Shown: positions 52,302 through 61,709 of the stretch, piece after piece | Numbering within the stretch: the stretch's first letter is position 1 | Layout: every line of letters begins with the position of its first letter | From: Sporomusa silvacetica DSM 10669 | GTDB lineage: Bacteria > Bacillota > Negativicutes > Sporomusales > Sporomusaceae | Reading direction: 5' to 3' | Length of the DNA: 64,000 bases | Assembly (NCBI RefSeq): GCF_002257705.1 | Contig: NZ_LSLK01000091.1 | Coordinates: forward strand, 1 to 64,000 | Notes under the pieces: generated by a model | What the model saw: only the letters and a program-made list of their open reading frames with translations | Told to the model about the DNA's origin: nothing | The model's database searches: none | Made by a program: the position numbers and the translations under genes

Positions 52302-52937
52302 TTATTCGCGAATAAAGTTTGTAAAAATCCCTTGCTCTTTTTCTGGTAAAGCTACACCATTTTTCAAACCAGCTTCCGTACATTTAAGGAAAAATGCCAT
52401 ATTTCTTCCAAGAGTACGCATGGTCTGCAACCCTTCCAAATCTTGTTTAACTTCCTCAGGTTTTGTACCATGTACCATATTCCAGTACTGTGAGGAAATA
52501 ATCGGCATTTGAGAAAGTCCGAAATACTTGTTTATCTGGTCATAAGTCACAGTTGTACCAGCACGGCGAGCTGAAATAACGCAAGCAGCCGGTTTTAGAT
52601 AAAATTTGCGGTTACCGCTGCAGATATCCACATAAAAAGCACGATCCATAAAGGATGTCATCGCGCCACTAGCAGCAGCCCAATGTACTGGCGTTCCAAA
52701 AATAAAACCATCATAATCACCAATGACATCCAAAAACTCATTCACACAATCATCAAACACACACTTTTTATTCGTCGCACAAGAATGACAGGCAATACAG
52801 CCATTTAGCGCCTTATTACGAATCCAAAAAAACTCTGTTTCAACTCCATTTGCATTCAGTGTGTCCGCCACTTCACTAAGTGCTGTATAGGTACATCCTT
52901 TCTCATGCGGACTTCCATTAACCAATAATACTTTCAT
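52302..52937 (-). CDS. Flavodoxin-family NAD(P)H oxidoreductase with Cys cluster
   Basis: A 211-residue FMN reductase-like protein. The FMN phosphate loop is VNGSPHEKGCTYTAL; a CIACHSCATNKKC motif (residues about 48-60) is typical of iron-sulfur flavoproteins. FIFGTPVHWAAASGAMTSFM fits the family. Its ATG is 14 bases after a poor site. It reduces flavins or quinones. Similar in layout to 62818. Confidence 0.88.
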   Translation of the reverse strand: MKVLLVNGSPHEKGCTYTALSEVADTLNANGVETEFFWIRNKALNGCIACHSCATNKKCVFDDCVNEFLDVIGDYDGFIFGTPVHWAAASGAMTSFMDRAFYVDICSGNRKFYLKPAACVISARRAGTTVTYDQINKYFGLSQMPIISSQYWNMVHGTKPEEVKQDLEGLQTMRTLGRNMAFFLKCTEAGLKNGVALPEKEQGIFTNFIRE

Positions 52938-53034
52938 TCTAAAAATCCCCCTTAATTTTTCTGATTATTACAAATTGTGCTTTATTACATCCAAAATTAT
53001 TCCTATCGACCTGCTCTCTTTCTCTTATAACACC

Positions 53035-54129
53035 TCAATCCAAGCCCTTATCCTTCAGCCATTTTGATAGCAAATCTGCAATCTGCACATTATTCAGATC
53101 GGAGAACATAAAATGTGTATTTCCATAAATACCCACTTCCGGCAAGTGAACTAGGGTTGCATCTCCACCATGACGGTTAATCGTATCTGCCCAGATTCTT
53201 GCCATTTTCAAACGTACACGCCAATTATCCTGTCCTGGATTATCAGAGATCTCTGTAGGTATATTATCGCCATAGTAAACAATAATCGGCATCTTAGTAA
53301 GCTGCATGAAGTCTTTTAATGGTACTGGATATCCTTTTAAAGTACCTGTGCCACTTGGCATGTCTTCAGGAACCTCGCCTTCCGGAAAAACGAACTGACT
53401 GCCTGGCTCATAAGCAACAACGGCCTTAACATTTTTACTTTTCATCGCTGTAAGCCAGCCGGGGCCACCCCCCTGTGAATGTGTTACCAAAATACTTGGC
53501 CCAATTTTATCTAAAGCTGCGGTGAGGGCATTCGAAACAACATCCGAGTCATATGCTGCTGTATTAGGTGTCATCTGACGAAAATATTGATTTAAAGATT
53601 CATCGTCTTTCGGAAATTGCACGCCCGAAAAGAAATTCGGCCATTCGCCCAGCCGGAACATATCAAACCACATCTGATCATCGGTTGTTGCAGAAATTGT
53701 ACCTGCTACCGTACTTCGGCCAGCCTGACCACGGCGTGGCTGGTCAATAAGATACACGCTGTAGTTGCGACGCAGAAAAATATTTTGGAATCCTTCCCGT
53801 CCATCTGGTGTTGTCTGCCAAGTTCTCGCTGACTGCCCAGCACCATGCAGAAATACTAGCGGATATTTACGAGCTTTCGCCGGGATCTGATAAAATACAG
53901 AAGCATGATCTCCATGAAGTGTCTGTCCTTTTGGATCTGCTATTTTTGTGGGATCAAAAGTTCCTGGTGTTGTTATCACACTGCCACCGGCCGAAAAAGC
54001 ACCTTGCTCCTGAATGACGATAGGTTTTTGTGTCTGCATTCCTGTCTTTTCCGCCGCGAATGCACTGCCGGAAAAAATACCTAAGAGAAGAACCGCTGCA
54101 GAAAGTGCTTTTAAAGGCTTAAGATTCAT
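53035..54129 (-). CDS. Secreted alpha/beta hydrolase
   Basis: A 364-residue hydrolase with a Sec signal peptide (LKALSAAVLLLGIFSGSAFA) and not a lipobox. PLVFLHGAGQSARTWQTTPD and the nucleophile THSQGGGPGW are present, and a His in GIYGNTHFMF. It is the complete paralogue of 49086. The ATG at 54129 has AAGGAGA 6 bases before it. The substrate is unknown. Confidence 0.9.
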   Translation of the reverse strand: MNLKPLKALSAAVLLLGIFSGSAFAAEKTGMQTQKPIVIQEQGAFSAGGSVITTPGTFDPTKIADPKGQTLHGDHASVFYQIPAKARKYPLVFLHGAGQSARTWQTTPDGREGFQNIFLRRNYSVYLIDQPRRGQAGRSTVAGTISATTDDQMWFDMFRLGEWPNFFSGVQFPKDDESLNQYFRQMTPNTAAYDSDVVSNALTAALDKIGPSILVTHSQGGGPGWLTAMKSKNVKAVVAYEPGSQFVFPEGEVPEDMPSGTGTLKGYPVPLKDFMQLTKMPIIVYYGDNIPTEISDNPGQDNWRVRLKMARIWADTINRHGGDATLVHLPEVGIYGNTHFMFSDLNNVQIADLLSKWLKDKGLD

Positions 54130-54242
54130 AAACATTCTCCTTTTTCTTTTAAATACTCAGTTTTTCAAAATTTTTAAAATGTTTTCACGCGAAGTAAATA
54201 TGCTATCAGTAAGCTAGTAATCACAAATAATTCGTGAACTTT

Positions 54243-55280
54243 TCAGATTTGAATTAAGTTATAATCCGTATTCCCCATTCCCAACGTCTTCATATAACTA
54301 ATTTGATGGCGGCCACTGCGAGTTTCTATGCGTTCAATAATATCATGATTCTGTTCTTCAGGAAGTACATATACCAAATCCAGCGAAGCTTTATCTATTG
54401 CTACGATATCTGTCGATGCAAGGATTCCTATATCCTGACATTTTGGAGGTGCTCCATGGGCATCACAATCACAATCAACAGAAATATTTTTCAAAACATT
54501 AATGTACGTAACATGCCCCTTGAAATGTTCTATAATAGCTTTCCCGGATTCAGCCATTCTTTCCAAAAATTCTGGGCCAATATAATCCATAATCTTCACA
54601 TTAGGTTGGCTAAAATCAAAACCGTGAACCATTGCTTTTCCCGCATGACCAGATGCAATACCGATACCTATATTTTTTAAAGAACCACCAAATCCCCCCA
54701 TGGCATGACCTTTAAAATGCGTATAAGCCAAAAGAGAATCATAATTCAAAAGATGTCTCCCTACCGCTACTTCCGTAAGATGCTTGCCTTTGGTAAATCC
54801 CTCTCCCTTCGCTAAAAACTCCTGCATACCAGGAACCGGCAACATAACATCGCCATCCTCATCCATGATATCTACAGGACAAAAATCAAACCCATTAGTC
54901 TTTATTACCTCACGATGCGTGGCTGTTTCACGACGTGGACTTGGATACATTACGTTACATTCAACAATAGAACTGTTAGGAATATCTGCCTGAAGCCCTT
55001 TAATTAACTCGATTGGTAAGAGATTTGGCCCATGTGGCTCACCAGTATGCAACTTTATGGCAACTTTTCTATTTATCCCTTTATTAACATGTGAATAAAT
55101 TTTTTTTAATCCCTCAACACTAATATCATTGGTAAAAAACACATTCGATTTAGCAGGATTTATAACTGTATCCTTTAATTTACTAGCCTCACTAACATTA
55201 CTACTCATGCCATAAGAAGCCATTCCCAGCACTGCACCGCCAGCAAGTTGTAAAAAATTACGTCTCGACAGATTCTTCAC
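54243..55280 (-). CDS. DUF362 protein with Tat signal
   Basis: A 345-residue protein with a twin-arginine signal (LSRRNFLQLAGGAVLG). DUF362 region begins NVFFTNDISVEGLKKIYSHV. A CDCDAHGAPPKC segment (residues about 270-280) may hold a metal, but no complete 4Fe-4S set as in longer DUF362 proteins is seen. The Tat signal implies a folded, cofactor-containing protein exported beyond the membrane. It ends the complete copy of a module partly repeated at 48-50 kb. Confidence 0.88.
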   Translation of the reverse strand: MKNLSRRNFLQLAGGAVLGMASYGMSSNVSEASKLKDTVINPAKSNVFFTNDISVEGLKKIYSHVNKGINRKVAIKLHTGEPHGPNLLPIELIKGLQADIPNSSIVECNVMYPSPRRETATHREVIKTNGFDFCPVDIMDEDGDVMLPVPGMQEFLAKGEGFTKGKHLTEVAVGRHLLNYDSLLAYTHFKGHAMGGFGGSLKNIGIGIASGHAGKAMVHGFDFSQPNVKIMDYIGPEFLERMAESGKAIIEHFKGHVTYINVLKNISVDCDCDAHGAPPKCQDIGILASTDIVAIDKASLDLVYVLPEEQNHDIIERIETRSGRHQISYMKTLGMGNTDYNLIQI

Positions 55281-55352
55281 AGTTTATATTACCCCTTTCG
55301 CTTTCCATAATAATTGCCTAGACTAAAGCAGCAGCCTTTTACCCCATAACTT

Positions 55353-56339
55353 TTACTTACCTGCACGTTTTGCAAAATCAGATCCAACAGGATATCGCTC
55401 CCCAACAATTTTTATCTGAGATAAGGCACGATTCAGCTTTTCAAGCTCGTCTACGGTAAGACTTACTTCTGCAGCACCAAGATTTTCTTCTAAGCGATTT
55501 AGTTTACGTGTCCCTGGAATTGGTACAATCCACGGTTTCTGTGCAGATACCCATGCTAGTGCAATTTGGGCTGGCGTTACCTCTTTATCTGCCGCAGTTT
55601 TCTCGATAAGGTCAACCAGTACTTGGTTGGCTTCGATATTTTCAGCAGTAAAACGCGGTACAATATTGCGGAAATCGGATTTTTCAAATTGGACATCCTT
55701 CTTAATTTTCGCTGTAAGAAATCCTTTACCTAAAGGACTGAATGGAACAAAACCAATATTCAGCTCCTCTAAGGTAGGAAAAATAGTTTCTTCCGGCTGA
55801 CGCCACATCATAGAATATTCACTCTGTACAGCTGTCAATGGACAAATTGCATGTGCTTTGCGAACAATATCTTCCCCAACTTCCGACAATCCCCAGCGAA
55901 GAATCTTCCCTTCCTTGATGAGCTCTTTCATTGTCTCAGCTGCTACTTCAATGGGTATCTTGGGATCTACACGATGCAGATAATAGAGGTCAATGACATC
56001 TACGCCAAGTCGTTTCAGTGACATCTCTGCCGATTTTTTGACAACTTCAGGGCGTGCATCTAAAAGCTGTTTACCATCTACAACCTGAATACCACATTTA
56101 GTTGCTATATGAACCTCGCCTTTATATGGTGCCAGTGCTTCAGCTACAAGTTTTTCGTTCTCGTATGGACCATAGCACTCTGCCGTATCAAAAAAGGTCA
56201 CCCCCAATTCAACAGCCCGGCGAATCAATTTCACTGCTTCATCATAATCCGCTACTGCACCATACCCAAAACTCATACCCATGCAACCTAAGCCAAGCTT
56301 CGATACTTCCAAATCTTTTCCTAATATACGCTTTTCCAT
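55353..56339 (-). CDS. Aldo/keto reductase
   Basis: A 328-residue aldo/keto reductase. N-terminus KDLEVSKLGLGCMGMSFGYG, DTAECYGPYENEKLVAEAL, YYLHRVDPKIPIEVAAETM and C-terminus IVPIPGTRKLNRLEENLGAA. Near paralogue of the proteins at 30714 and 56940. NADPH-dependent reduction of carbonyls is likely. Confidence 0.91.
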   Translation of the reverse strand: MEKRILGKDLEVSKLGLGCMGMSFGYGAVADYDEAVKLIRRAVELGVTFFDTAECYGPYENEKLVAEALAPYKGEVHIATKCGIQVVDGKQLLDARPEVVKKSAEMSLKRLGVDVIDLYYLHRVDPKIPIEVAAETMKELIKEGKILRWGLSEVGEDIVRKAHAICPLTAVQSEYSMMWRQPEETIFPTLEELNIGFVPFSPLGKGFLTAKIKKDVQFEKSDFRNIVPRFTAENIEANQVLVDLIEKTAADKEVTPAQIALAWVSAQKPWIVPIPGTRKLNRLEENLGAAEVSLTVDELEKLNRALSQIKIVGERYPVGSDFAKRAGK

Positions 56340-56379
56340 TATTTTTCCTCTTTTCTATCTTGTTTCATATTCAATTGTA

Positions 56380-56655
56380 CTATATTGACACCGCAATTTT
56401 TATACGACTACACATAAACAAGAGGTATGATATGGTTTGTTTATAACCAATTTTCCTGGTAATAAAATCACTCGTAAGTACAGCAACCATAAGAAAGAGC
56501 GATGGGATTGTTATTAACATCTCCACCATCGCCAGTGATTGTTCTGGCATAGCCTGTGCCATACCTGGAATGTTCGCATTAATTGCTGCTGCAGTTGCCA
56601 CCAATATAGAGCCTGATAAAATAGCCATTTTCAAAATAGCTTTATTTTGTTTCAT
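56380..56655 (-). pseudogene. N-terminal fragment of an MFS transporter
   Basis: Ninety-one residues beginning KMAILSGSILVATAAAINAN and MAMVEMLITIPSLFLMVAVL-like helices, then a run-off. MFS carriers have about 400 residues and 12 helices, so this is a truncated gene of about two helices. A good GGGAGAA site precedes the ATG. Confidence 0.7.
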
Positions 56656-56939
56656 TTCATTCGTTCTCCCTTTTCCAACTTCTTGATTAACGTTTCATCT
56701 CTATATTGGTAGTATACTAAAACCTCTGTTGTACCACGACTACACAGCATCCTTCCTTGTGACATACACCACGTCTCATGCTAAATTGTGCATTATCTTT
56801 GTAAAAACAAACTTATTTTCCTGCAAAAACAAGCAGAATTCCATCAACATACACAATATATTCAATGGTTATTGAATCACTTTGAAAATTCCAATACTTC
56901 TTAACATATTATTTGCAAATCCGGCAGACACAGTGTCTT

Positions 56940-57911
56940 CTATTTTTTATGCCCACCAAACACTTCGGACATCTCCATATTATTTAGCGCCTCGTCTAGT
57001 TTACGCACTTCATCCTGTGTAAGTTCAAGGTCTGATGCACCGGCATTTTCTAACAGACGATTCAGCTTCCTTGTCCCCGGAATAGGCACAATCCAAGGCT
57101 TCTTACAAATCATCCATGCCAATGAAATCTGGGCCTGGGTTGCATTTTTAGCTTCAGCCGTTGCTTGCAAAAGTTCCAACAATTCGCGATTCTTGTCCAT
57201 GCCTTCTGCCGTAAACTGCGGCATTTCACTGCGATAGTCTATGCCTTTTTCAAATTTAGAACTTTTATCATATTTGCCTGTCAAAAAACCATTGGCCATC
57301 GGTGAAAATGGTACAAAACCTATACCAAGTTCTTCAAGGACCGGGAACAGCTCTTCATAGCTGCGTGCCATCATAGAATAACGGTTCTCTATCGCCGTCA
57401 ATGAACAAACCTTATGCGCACGGCGGATAGTATCTTCCATCGCCTCAGAGATACCCCAATGCGTAATTTTCCCTTCGTCCATAAGATCCTGCATAACACC
57501 GGCAACTTCTTCTACCGGAACCTTCGAATCTAATCGATGTTGATAATAGAGGTCAATGTGATCTGTTTGCAGACGCCTCAGAGAACCTTCTACTGACTTA
57601 CGGATAACCTCTGGCCTTGCATCGGGAATTGGCGCTCCCGTAGACCCATTCTCTAAACGCACACCGAATTTCGTAGCCAAAACCACTTTATTACGAAATG
57701 ACTTCAGTGCCTCGCCGACAAGTTCTTCATTCTCATATGGACCATAACATTCTGCTGTATCAAAAAACGTATAGCCTATATCTACGGCTTGTGCTATAAG
57801 CTCTATCATTTCTGTTTTATTGGCTGGGGCACCGTAAGCATGACTCATCCCCATACAGCCAAGTCCTACTGACGACACCTTGAGATTTTTCCCTAATACA
57901 CGGTATTTCAT
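56940..57911 (-). CDS. Aldo/keto reductase
   Basis: A 323-residue member of the same subfamily as 55353 and 30714: NLKVSSVGLGCMGMSHAYGA, DTAECYGPYENEELVGEAL, YYQHRLDSKVPVEEVAGVM and IVPIPGTRKLNRLLENAGAS. The YYQHRLD catalytic His block is intact. Three tandem-like paralogues point to duplication within this region. Confidence 0.91.
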   Translation of the reverse strand: MKYRVLGKNLKVSSVGLGCMGMSHAYGAPANKTEMIELIAQAVDIGYTFFDTAECYGPYENEELVGEALKSFRNKVVLATKFGVRLENGSTGAPIPDARPEVIRKSVEGSLRRLQTDHIDLYYQHRLDSKVPVEEVAGVMQDLMDEGKITHWGISEAMEDTIRRAHKVCSLTAIENRYSMMARSYEELFPVLEELGIGFVPFSPMANGFLTGKYDKSSKFEKGIDYRSEMPQFTAEGMDKNRELLELLQATAEAKNATQAQISLAWMICKKPWIVPIPGTRKLNRLLENAGASDLELTQDEVRKLDEALNNMEMSEVFGGHKK

Positions 57912-57961
57912 TTCTATCTTCTCCTCAATTCATATGTAATTATCCCTCAATGATTTATATG

Positions 57962-57997
57962 AAAAAGAGTATGCTTTCGGACTAACTCGCATACTCT
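57962..57997 (-). terminator. Terminator of the flavodoxin remnant
   Basis: AGAGTATGC and GCATACTCT form a 9-bp stem, followed by TTTTTC on the minus strand, just after the stop of the fragment at 58006. Confidence 0.7.
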
Positions 57998-58005
57998 CTA
58001 ATCTA

Positions 58006-58173
58006 TTATTTTACCATCCCCAACTTCTTCTGCCATGGATCAACTTTATTCATATCTGCTTCACTTTTTATCGTGATACCATCCATGACCTTCTTAGCTC
58101 CCAACTGATTCATTGCCGGTATACTTTCCTCTATATCACTGCCGCCACTCGTGCAAAACGGAATATTTCTTAG
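58006..58173 (-). pseudogene. C-terminal flavodoxin fragment
   Basis: The frame LRNIPFCTSGGSDIEESIPA through WQKKLGMVK resembles the end of secreted flavodoxins (PFCTSGGS). The N-terminal two-thirds is missing. It has its own terminator. Confidence 0.6.
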
Positions 58174-58198
58174 TTACTTATTGACAGCAGCATCTGGC

Positions 58199-59029
58199 TT
58201 AAGCCGGAAAATCGGTGGTAATGCTGTCCTTTTTCCAAGCCTCCACTTCAGCACGGTCTGCATCAAGCGCACCACTGACCACTTGAACGGCATCGCTTCC
58301 TAATAACAGCAAAGAAGGTGGATTCGAAGCTTCAACAGCCTTGATAATGAGCTGCGCCCCCCTCGCGGGATCGCCAATCTGGTGGCCGTCGGTGGTGTCA
58401 TTCCCGATTCGACGACGTCCGGCAGTTGCGTCGTAATCAGCAATGACGGTTCGGGACTGTTGCAATGAGCGGCCAGAAAAATCGGTCCTGAATGCACCCG
58501 GCTCAACCATGATCACCGACAGACCAAGAGGACTGACTTCTTTCTGAAGACCTCTTGACAGTCCCTCAAGGGCGCATTTTGTTGCCGAGTAGTAGCCGGA
58601 TCCCGGCGCAGTAATGCGGGCGGCAATCGAAGAGACGTTTACAATTGTACCGTGGTGTCTTTCCCGCATCCCGGGCAAAACAGCCTTGATCAGTGCGACA
58701 GGGCCGAAGAAGTTGGTGGCGAAAAGTTCAGCCACTTCGGCTTCATCTGCTTCTTCCACAGCAGCACGGTAACCATGTCCTGCATTATTAACGAGAACAT
58801 CCACTCCACCAAAGCGAACCTCTGCTTGTTGCACCACCTGAGTTACCTGCGCACGGTTAGTCACATCCAATGGAAGCGCAATTGCTGTATCAGGATAGGA
58901 AGTCACAATATCTTGAATAGCGGAAAGCTTTCTCGCAGTAATGACTGCGTTATCCCCACGTTTCAGCACAGCCTGAGCAAGATGGCGGCCAAGGCCGCTC
59001 GAACAACCAGTAATCAACCATGTAGACAT
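58199..59029 (-). CDS. Short-chain dehydrogenase/reductase
   Basis: A 276-residue SDR with the NADP motif TGCSSGLGRHLA, NNAGH, the catalytic Ser in IVNVSSIAAR and YSATKCALEGL (YxxxK). It oxidises or reduces an alcohol/carbonyl pair. A GAGAGGGAA site precedes the ATG. Its N-terminus WLITGCSSGLGRHLAQAVLK is typical of a subgroup found with MFS and TetR genes. Confidence 0.92.
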   Translation of the reverse strand: MSTWLITGCSSGLGRHLAQAVLKRGDNAVITARKLSAIQDIVTSYPDTAIALPLDVTNRAQVTQVVQQAEVRFGGVDVLVNNAGHGYRAAVEEADEAEVAELFATNFFGPVALIKAVLPGMRERHHGTIVNVSSIAARITAPGSGYYSATKCALEGLSRGLQKEVSPLGLSVIMVEPGAFRTDFSGRSLQQSRTVIADYDATAGRRRIGNDTTDGHQIGDPARGAQLIIKAVEASNPPSLLLLGSDAVQVVSGALDADRAEVEAWKKDSITTDFPA

Positions 59030-59106
59030 GTCATTCCCTCTCTTCCTTCAGATCAGTTATGGTTTTTTTATTTTTGAGACCTTCTATTGGTGATTGGTAT
59101 CAATTT

Positions 59107-60417
59107 TTACAGTCTTTTAGTGTCGCCGTTAGTTTCCAAACCGTGGTAAGACTTAAGCTGAGGATAGAGGATGGCCATAAAAAAGATTAATGAAAGGACC
59201 ATAAAGATAGTCAATCCGGCAAATGCTGTGGCATACCCTAAGTATTTAATTCCCATACCCAAGATCACGGCTCCCAGTCCATATGCCAAGTCCGCGGTGG
59301 CAAAAAGCGTCGCGCTGGCAACACCGCGCCGGTCGTCCGGGCAAAACGTATAGGCTGTCGCTTGCAACAGCGGGAAAACCACACCGAAGCCAAAACCGAA
59401 CAGTACCGCCGACGTCATGAAAACCGCCAGGTTAGCCGCCCAATTCAGTACAACCAAGCCACCCATCATCAGTATCATGCCGGGAATGATAATCACCGTG
59501 ACGCCGTGGCGGTCTGACAGTCGGCCGACCATTAAGCGCACCACAAACAGCGACAAAGCAAATACAGAGAAATACAAACCAATGTCTCCGACCCCCTGGT
59601 CAATGCCGTAGCTGGCGATGTAGCCCATGATAGCGCCATAGGGCATAACTGCGAATAAGAGTACCAGGCAGGTGGGTAAAACACTTTTTTCAAACAACAT
59701 GGTCCATTTGGAGGATAGCTTACCAGGCCTGGACGATGCGGCGGTATCCCGGATAATCTCATGTGTTGCAATAGAACCAGACTGGGCCAAGCGGCGTTTT
59801 TTTTCGTAATTCAAAAACATGCCGATTCCTAAACTGGCTATCCCAGCCAGCACACCTGTTCCAAATAGCCACCATGCACCATGTTGCTGCAGCATATATA
59901 GGCCTAAATCTGGCCCCAGAGCCATACCGACAGTATTGGCCAGGGTGTAAAAGCCGATACCTTCTGTCCGCCGGGAAGCGGGCACCAGGTCTGCCGCCAT
60001 AGTGCTGGCAGCGGTAGAAGAGGCGCTGAAGCCAACACCTTGAAGCAAGCGTATGACCAAAATTCCGGGCACTGACACAAACAGGCCAAAAAGAGGGGAA
60101 GCTGCGGTCATTATCAAGGTTCCTATGAGATAGACCGCTTTACGTTCCCAACTATCAGCCAGATTCCCCCAGATTGTCCGTGGAACAAGGGAACCCATGG
60201 TATAGACTAAGATGATAAAACCACCCACCGCAGGATCAACAGCCCCGATACTCTGTGCGAACAATGGCAAAGTCGGAGTAAACATAAATGTTGCAATGTA
60301 CATGAAAACGGCGCTAGTCAAAAGTAAAATGAAATTCTTTGTCCATAATGGCTCTATATGAGATTGCTTTTTCAATACATCTCGAATCCTCTTTTCTTTA
60401 TTTGTAAGATTTCTCAT
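59107..60417 (-). CDS. MFS transporter (drug/efflux-like)
   Basis: A 436-residue carrier with 12 predicted helices and the motif GNLADSWERKAVYLIG between helices 2 and 3. The N-terminal 25 residues are cytoplasmic. The pattern FMFTPTLPLFAQSIGAVDPA is seen in drug or metabolite exporters. Its ATG overlaps the last 20 bases of the alcohol dehydrogenase gene, so they are coupled. Confidence 0.9.
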   Translation of the reverse strand: MRNLTNKEKRIRDVLKKQSHIEPLWTKNFILLLTSAVFMYIATFMFTPTLPLFAQSIGAVDPAVGGFIILVYTMGSLVPRTIWGNLADSWERKAVYLIGTLIMTAASPLFGLFVSVPGILVIRLLQGVGFSASSTAASTMAADLVPASRRTEGIGFYTLANTVGMALGPDLGLYMLQQHGAWWLFGTGVLAGIASLGIGMFLNYEKKRRLAQSGSIATHEIIRDTAASSRPGKLSSKWTMLFEKSVLPTCLVLLFAVMPYGAIMGYIASYGIDQGVGDIGLYFSVFALSLFVVRLMVGRLSDRHGVTVIIIPGMILMMGGLVVLNWAANLAVFMTSAVLFGFGFGVVFPLLQATAYTFCPDDRRGVASATLFATADLAYGLGAVILGMGIKYLGYATAFAGLTIFMVLSLIFFMAILYPQLKSYHGLETNGDTKRL

Positions 60418-61567
60418 AGATTGCTATGCAATCTTCTTTGGTCAAGTGCACACGATCACAGGCAAAAAGCCCTCCCATTGGTCCCATCGCATTATCTGCC
60501 ATCTTATCAAATTCTTCTGGCCGAATACCATAATCACTCATCTTGAGATCGGCTACACCGCAATCCTCAAGAAGTTTTTGCAATACATTAAGGAAGTCCT
60601 CTGGTTTTTCAGCATTTTCCATTCCCATAGCCTGTGCCATACGAACAAATCGTTCGTCACAAACATGGTGCTTGATAATATTACCGAAATAAGCTCTGCA
60701 AAGCATGATAAGCCCCGCTCCATGTGGCAGATTTTCATGATAGGCAGATAGTGCATGCTCCAAAGAATGCTGGCTGGAAGTTGTACCTACGCACATAACC
60801 GTCCCGGAAAGAATATTACCAAACGCTACATGCTCACGTGCTTCTAAATCATTACCATTCTTGACCGCGCGTGCCAAGTTACGCCCTACATGTTCAATCG
60901 CTGTAATTGCATACATATCACTCATCAGATTAGCAAATTTTGAAACATATCCTTCTAAACTATGGCTCAATGCATCAAACCCCTGATAAGCTGTAAATGC
61001 TGGTGGTACAGATTTCATAAGTTCTACATCTTCAATACAAAGTACGGGGAAAATCTGTGGTGTTTTAATACCAAGTTTCTCATTTGTTTCCGGGTTTGTT
61101 ACCACACAACCGGCATCAGCTTCTGATCCTGTTCCCGCAGTTGTACTTACTGCTACCACAGGCAATGGCTGTTTTTTAATTGGCTGCTTTTTCCCCGTAC
61201 CACTGCCAACATAATCCCAAAGATCTCCATCGTTTGTTGCCATAATAGCAATGGCCTTAGCCGAATCTATGACACTACCACCGCCAAGAGCAACCACGAA
61301 ATCACACGCGGCTTCACGCGCCACAGCTGCACCAGCCATAACGTCCTTCTTCAATGGATTGGACTGAATTTTGTCAAATACTACATGCTCAATACCAGCC
61401 AATCTTAGTTCATTTTCCAAACGTTCCAAATAACCATGAACTCGAACAGATTTGCCCTTAGAAATAACAAGCAATGCTTTTTTCCCGGGAAGATTCTGTT
61501 CATGCAAATGAGATAACTGTCCCTCTCCAAATAAGATACGAGTTGGAACATACATATTAAAACTCAT
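60398..61567 (-). CDS. Iron-containing alcohol dehydrogenase
   Basis: A 389-residue group III alcohol dehydrogenase. The NAD-binding ALGGGSVIDSAKAIAIMATN, TAGTGSEADAGCVVTN and metal ligands in FDALSHSLEGYVSKFANLMS (His) and NLPHGAGLIMLCRAYFGNII (His) are present. It reduces aldehydes or oxidises alcohols with NAD(P)H. MFS follows in overlap. Confidence 0.93.
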   Translation of the reverse strand: MSFNMYVPTRILFGEGQLSHLHEQNLPGKKALLVISKGKSVRVHGYLERLENELRLAGIEHVVFDKIQSNPLKKDVMAGAAVAREAACDFVVALGGGSVIDSAKAIAIMATNDGDLWDYVGSGTGKKQPIKKQPLPVVAVSTTAGTGSEADAGCVVTNPETNEKLGIKTPQIFPVLCIEDVELMKSVPPAFTAYQGFDALSHSLEGYVSKFANLMSDMYAITAIEHVGRNLARAVKNGNDLEAREHVAFGNILSGTVMCVGTTSSQHSLEHALSAYHENLPHGAGLIMLCRAYFGNIIKHHVCDERFVRMAQAMGMENAEKPEDFLNVLQKLLEDCGVADLKMSDYGIRPEEFDKMADNAMGPMGGLFACDRVHLTKEDCIAIYEKSYK

Positions 61568-61709
61568 TTTTCAAAACCTCTTTTTCTATTATAAATTACA
61601 GAATACTTCGGATTCCTATAACTTGAATCCTAGCTCAATTTCCTTTTATTATGTCATATTTCCATTTGCTAACGGTATACTATTCTTCTCAAACTCTTGC
61701 CTGATTCTT

